Shown piece by piece: positions 60,437-64,000 of a DNA stretch of 64,000 bases. Source of the stretch: CALINF01 sp039990395. GTDB taxonomy: Bacteria; Pseudomonadota; Gammaproteobacteria; Pseudomonadales; Halieaceae. The stretch lies in the NCBI GenBank assembly GCA_039990395.1, contig JBDXFZ010000041.1, forward strand, positions 310,001 through 374,000, written 5' to 3'. Numbering within the stretch: the first letter of the stretch is position 1; the number at the start of each line of letters is the position of its first letter. The translations under genes and the position numbers were made by a program. Below the pieces are notes generated by a model. That model worked only from the letters and a program-made list of their open reading frames with translations, made no database searches and had not been told where the DNA came from.

Positions 60437-60760
60437 CTAATGCTGCCAGTCTGGGGTGGGATACAATTCTGCAGACAGCCCCACCTCAAGCGCATTAGAC
60501 CCATCCTTGCCCGGCTGACCTACCATTTCATCGTAGGCACTCTCCTGACGCAGTACTAACTCACCAAACGGGAGACCTGAAACTGCTTGCTTCATATCTA
60601 ACAAGTTCCGCGTCTTCAATGTGCTGCCATCATTATTGGTAATCAGACATTCATCACCGGCCACCTCGGCTAGCGCAATGTATAAGCTAAGATCCATTGA
60701 TCGAATCACCAGACGATCGATGTGCCCGCCAGAGGCTAGATCTTTCAGTGTGCGCTTCAT
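60437..60760 (-). CDS. Small conserved protein, DUF6482-like
   Basis: A 107-residue protein. The pattern IDRLVIRSMDLSLYIALAEV, TLKTRNLLDMKQAV and FGELVLRQESAYDEMVGQP resembles DUF6482 proteins of marine gammaproteobacteria and pseudomonads. ATG start at 60760; 11 bases separate its stop from that of the convergent protease gene. Function unknown. Confidence 0.65.
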   Translation of the reverse strand: MKRTLKDLASGGHIDRLVIRSMDLSLYIALAEVAGDECLITNNDGSTLKTRNLLDMKQAVSGLPFGELVLRQESAYDEMVGQPGKDGSNALEVGLSAELYPTPDWQH

Positions 60761-60951
60761 TTGTTCCTGCCTCCCAAAACCCGCATTGTAGTCTCAAAAA
60801 GCACGCTTAACCTAAATTGGTACGCGACAAACTCTGGGCAACCCCACACTCTCAACCCATCATTTTCCAACAATGTGAACAGTCTTAGCGCTGGCATCCG
60901 CGCCAGTGCCAGTCTAAGCTTGCTGACAATTACGCAGTCTCTGAGAATACT

Positions 60952-62208
60952 ATGAAGCTCTCCGCCTTCGGCGAGAAATTCCAGCACGGCTCCGGCATCG
61001 TCGAACTCATGGACGACTTGAGTAGTGCGCTGGGAGACAATCCCGATATGATCTTCATGGGTGGCGGCAATCCAGGGCGACTGCCCGAGGTCGAGCAAAT
61101 ATTTCAGCAAAAGTTAACCGATATTCTCGCCGATCCACAACGAAGACACGCCCTATTTGGCGTCTACCAATCGCCGCAAGGCGACAAATATTTCCGCGAG
61201 CAAATAGCAGACTTTCTGAACAAACAATGTGGCTGGTCGCTCGGGGCAAATAACATCGCCGTTAGCAACGGCAGTCAATCAGCCTTTTTTGTACTCTATA
61301 ACATGCTCGCTGGACGGATGCCTGATGGGAGCCAGCGCAAGATACACCTGCCGTTGTCGCCGGAGTATATCGGTTACGGCGACATCGGGTTGTCGGACAA
61401 CTTTTTCTCGGCAACCGCTCCCAGTATCGAATTACTGAACGACCACCTGTTTAAGTACCACGTGGATTTTTCAAAACTCGAGCTCAAAGAAGATGTTGCA
61501 GCGCTCTGTGTGTCCCGGCCTACAAACCCCACAGGTAATGTATTGACCGATGCGGAGATAGAGCATCTCGACGCCGTTGCCAAGGGTCGCGACATTCCTC
61601 TGATTATTGATGGTGCATATGGCTTGCCCTTCCCCAACATTATGTTTGAATCCGCAAAACCATTGTGGAACGAGAATATTATGTTGGTACTCAGCCTATC
61701 CAAACTGGGGTTGCCCGGTGTCCGCACAGGCATTGTTGTCGCCCGTGAAGACATCATCGAAGCTTTCACCAATACCAACACGGTTGTCAGTCTGGCCTGC
61801 GGCACGCTGGGCCCCGCACTTGCATCATCGTTATTGAGCAGCGGCGAGATGCTGAGTTTGACAAGAGACTACGTCACCCCGTTCTATCGCGAACGCTCGC
61901 AGCAAGCTGTGCAATGGTTTGTTCAGGCACTGGGTGATCTGCCATTTCATATTCATAAACCAGAAGGTGCAATATTCCTTTGGCTTTGGTTCGACAACCT
62001 GCCGATCACAAGTCAGGAATTGTATGTACGTTTGAAAAAGCGCGGCGTCCTTGTTGTGCCTGGTCATGATTTCTTCGTGGGCCTGGACAGCGACTGGTCA
62101 CACAAGCATGAGTGCCTGCGTGTTTCCTACGCACAGGATGCCGATGCCGTGAAACGAGGCATTTCACTAATAGCCAGCGAAGTACGACGCGCATACGAGG
62201 CCCGCTAG
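60952..62208 (+). CDS. avtA: Valine-pyruvate transaminase
   Basis: PLP aminotransferase interconverting valine and pyruvate with 2-oxoisovalerate and alanine. 418 residues: FMGGGNPGRLPEVE near the start, NNIAVSNGSQSAFF, RPTNPTGNVLTD, IIDGAYGLPFPN, and the PLP lysine in LSLSKLGLPGVRTGI. The GGGNPG opening and length distinguish AvtA from generic class I aminotransferases. ATG 60952; monocistronic in appearance. Confidence 0.9.
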   Translation: MKLSAFGEKFQHGSGIVELMDDLSSALGDNPDMIFMGGGNPGRLPEVEQIFQQKLTDILADPQRRHALFGVYQSPQGDKYFREQIADFLNKQCGWSLGANNIAVSNGSQSAFFVLYNMLAGRMPDGSQRKIHLPLSPEYIGYGDIGLSDNFFSATAPSIELLNDHLFKYHVDFSKLELKEDVAALCVSRPTNPTGNVLTDAEIEHLDAVAKGRDIPLIIDGAYGLPFPNIMFESAKPLWNENIMLVLSLSKLGLPGVRTGIVVAREDIIEAFTNTNTVVSLACGTLGPALASSLLSSGEMLSLTRDYVTPFYRERSQQAVQWFVQALGDLPFHIHKPEGAIFLWLWFDNLPITSQELYVRLKKRGVLVVPGHDFFVGLDSDWSHKHECLRVSYAQDADAVKRGISLIASEVRRAYEAR

Positions 62209-62522
62209 ACGCGTCTGAATCAGCGATGCTAAGCAAGCTCTCGGCATCACAGGAGACAAAATCGCTCCATTTCCCGCTACCGCCCCCCTCGACTCGCGCA
62301 TATTGCAGTGCTTTTTGAGTCGCAATATGCAATTATAAAAAGTTAAGCCTATCGGCAATCTTGAAAAATTGTCAATAATTCCCAAATTTTACAATTTTAT
62401 CGATATTTATCAATAGCTTACCAGTTTACGCAAAATGCAACGCATTGCTCCCAAAATGGCATAGATCGTGAATCTGGAAAGGCCAAGCGTTGATCCACTG
62501 ATTTTCCAGAAGGACGAATAAC
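62209..62522. promoter_or_regulatory. AT-rich regulatory region upstream of the LuxO-like gene
   Basis: A 314-base gap. It contains a perfect 9-base inverted repeat GCATATTGC (62298-62306) / GCAATATGC (62322-62330) and an 8-base inverted repeat AAAATTGT (62365-62372) / ACAATTTT (62391-62398) in a very AT-rich stretch. AGAAGGA precedes the ATG at 62523. No good sigma-54 -24/-12 element was seen. Likely the promoter and operator region of the regulator gene, possibly with a small RNA. Confidence 0.5.
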
Positions 62523-63962
62523 ATGCAAAGCCCCATCAAAGTGCTAATGGTTGAAGACAGCATTTCGCTGACCGCCGTGTATGAGGCCTACCTAGAGGGA
62601 AGCGACTACCAGATTGTTACCGTTGAAACACTGGGCCGCGCGCACGCGGTTCTTAGCGCATTCCAGCCAGACGTTGTGCTGCTGGATATTGAGTTGCCCG
62701 ACGGCAATGGCATGGACTTCTTGAGTGATGCCAACAGCCTCGACTCTCCGCCCAAGGTAATCGTAATGACCGCTCACGGTACGTCAGATATGGCCGTGGA
62801 AGCGATCCGCCGTGGTGCATTCGACTTTCTTACCAAACCTTTCGATGCCGCGCGCCTACGCGTCACTCTCGACAACGCGGTTGCACAGCTAGAACTCGGG
62901 AAGCGCGCAACCGCACTAGCCGCACTAGAGCGCGATCACTACTGCGGATTTATAGGCAAGTCGCTGGCCATGCAATCGGTATACAAAACCATCGACTCAC
63001 TAGCAGCCAGCGACGCCACCGGCTTTGTCGTTGGCGAGAGTGGCACCGGCAAGGAGTTAGCAGCCGAGGCAATACATCAGCAAAGCGCACGCAAGCAGGC
63101 AAAGTTCATTGCCATCAACTGTGGCGCAATTCCCTCGGAGTTGATGGAAAGTGAGCTGTTCGGGCATGTAAAAGGGGCATTCACCGGCGCCAGCAACCAC
63201 CGCGAGGGCGCGGCCACCGTTGCAGACGGCGGCACCCTGTTCCTTGATGAAATCTGTGAAATGAGCCTGGAACTACAAAAGAAGCTCCTGCGATTTATTC
63301 AGACTGGCACGTTTCGAAAGGTCGGCAGCAACACGCTCGAGCAGGTAGACGTTCGCTTCGTCTGCGCCACCAACAGAGACCCGATCACTGAAGTGAGAGA
63401 AGGCCGCTTCAGGGAAGACTTATTTTACCGTTTGCACGTCATCCCTGTCCGCATGCCTCCCTTGCGCGAGCGCGAAGATGACGTGGCATTGATCGCCAAT
63501 CACTTTCTCCAGTATTTTGCCGAGCGAGAACACAAGACCTTTTCCGGTTTCAGCCCGGATGCAGAATCTGCCATTGGGCGCTACCCCTGGCCGGGCAATG
63601 TTCGTCAGCTGCAAAATGCCATGCAACAGATCGTTGTGCTGCATCAAGGCGACGAGGGCATGGTAGAACTCGATATGCTACCAGATGGCATGACATCCGG
63701 TGCACTCGAGTTTGGCCAGCCTCAGGGCGCAGCGATATCACCTTCCCACTCCCACATGGAGCCTCTCGACGTTACCGATAAACAGCAAAGTCACCACATA
63801 AGGCGCGCGCAGATTGAACCTTTATGGCTGACAGAAAAGCAGGCTATTGAAACAGCGATAAACGCGTGCGACGGCAACGTCAATCACGCGGCAGGCCTAC
63901 TGGAGGTTGCGCCCTCTACACTTTACAGAAAACTCCAATCCTGGAAACAGCTGACCGCTTAA
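62523..63962 (+). CDS. LuxO-like sigma-54-dependent response regulator
   Basis: A 479-residue NtrC-family activator. Receiver domain 1-120 with D55 as phosphorylation site (VVLLDIELPDG), acidic pair ED at 11-12 and K105 in FLTKPFD. AAA+ domain about 140-375: Walker A GESGTGKE, GAFTGA loop for sigma-54 contact, Walker B TLFLDEI, and the R-fingers in FREDLFYRLHVIPV. C-terminal Fis-type HTH: AIETAINACDGNVNHAAGLLEVAPSTLYRKLQ. Order and motifs resemble LuxO. Phosphorylated by a histidine kinase or phosphorelay not in the window; the next gene may encode an H-NOX sensor. Confidence 0.88.
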   Translation: MQSPIKVLMVEDSISLTAVYEAYLEGSDYQIVTVETLGRAHAVLSAFQPDVVLLDIELPDGNGMDFLSDANSLDSPPKVIVMTAHGTSDMAVEAIRRGAFDFLTKPFDAARLRVTLDNAVAQLELGKRATALAALERDHYCGFIGKSLAMQSVYKTIDSLAASDATGFVVGESGTGKELAAEAIHQQSARKQAKFIAINCGAIPSELMESELFGHVKGAFTGASNHREGAATVADGGTLFLDEICEMSLELQKKLLRFIQTGTFRKVGSNTLEQVDVRFVCATNRDPITEVREGRFREDLFYRLHVIPVRMPPLREREDDVALIANHFLQYFAEREHKTFSGFSPDAESAIGRYPWPGNVRQLQNAMQQIVVLHQGDEGMVELDMLPDGMTSGALEFGQPQGAAISPSHSHMEPLDVTDKQQSHHIRRAQIEPLWLTEKQAIETAINACDGNVNHAAGLLEVAPSTLYRKLQSWKQLTA

Positions 63963-63985
63963 GCACAACAGAAGGACAAGCCCTG

Positions 63986-64000
63986 ATGTACGGACTCATA
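63986..64000 (+). CDS. Start of next gene, possible H-NOX heme protein (5 codons only)
   Basis: ATG at 63986 with AAGGAC about 9 bases upstream opens a frame reading MYGLI at the window edge. H-NOX (heme-NO/oxygen-binding) proteins commonly begin MYG-L/F-V/I-N. Five residues are far too few for a firm call, but a gene clearly starts here. Confidence 0.35.

Noticed and set aside
62440..62480. A possible sigma-54 -24/-12 element (TGGCAT...GTGA) upstream of the LuxO-like gene
   Set aside because: The -12 half lacks the TTGC core, and the spacing is poor.
1..64000. CRISPR arrays, prophage, IS elements, tRNA or rRNA genes
   Set aside because: No regularly spaced repeats, transposase or integrase frames, or cloverleaf/rRNA sequence were recognised on either strand by eye.

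Overview
The window is about 64 kb of gene-dense DNA of moderate GC from a Gram-negative bacterium. LptF/LptG, a second-type EF-G (FusA2), valine-pyruvate transaminase AvtA and a LuxO-like sigma-54 regulator point to a gammaproteobacterium. The mix of sulfotransferases, Fe(II)/2-oxoglutarate oxygenases, a P450 and a cyanophycin locus suits a marine heterotroph (Halieaceae, Spongiibacteraceae or relatives). This placement is inference. No rRNA, tRNA, IS element or CRISPR array was recognised.

Layout. 1-1814: 5' part of fusA2 (minus). 2145-6882: a phosphopantetheinyl transferase and sulfotransferase pair (minus), then a tightly overlapped plus-strand trio of exported protein, DAGK-family lipid kinase and a Tam41-like nucleotidyltransferase. 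7001-19849: surface-glycan region with two paralogous GT8-like transferases, an O-antigen-ligase-like membrane protein, a GT2, three ELM1-like proteins, a second sulfotransferase, lptF-lptG and an MsbA-like ABC exporter. 19923-32114: lipid region with ACP, serine palmitoyltransferase-like enzyme, metallophosphoesterase, NTP-transferase, ceramide-synthase-like GNAT, fatty acyl-AMP ligase, ceramide-reductase-like SDR, two LpxL-like acyltransferases, a fatty acid 2-hydroxylase-like enzyme, a 2OG-Fe(II) oxygenase and a sulfotransferase. 32164-42025: P450, DUF885, MFS, GST, two MaoC-like proteins, a small hypothetical, a prolyl-4-hydroxylase-like protein and a carboxylesterase. 42052-48692: cyanophycin operon iadA-cphB-cphA-cphA-like. 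48824-64000: UDG-like protein, two unusual sulfotransferase fusions, two SDRs, an isocitrate dehydrogenase with an internal duplication, ribA, ltaE, a sodium:solute symporter, an aspartic protease-like protein, a DUF6482-like protein, avtA, a LuxO-like regulator and the first codons of a possible H-NOX gene.

Main reading. The 20-29 kb region appears to encode the complete Caulobacter-type bacterial ceramide pathway (ACP, acyl-AMP ligase, SPT, CerS-like, CerR-like) plus a 2-hydroxylase. Lipid kinase and cytidylyltransferase-like genes for head-group chemistry lie nearby. It is interleaved with LPS export, glycosyltransferase and sulfotransferase genes. I propose that the locus makes a hydroxylated, possibly phosphorylated, glycosylated and sulfated sphingolipid, unusual for a gammaproteobacterium. 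The Tam41-like protein, a family best known from mitochondria, is the most striking single component.
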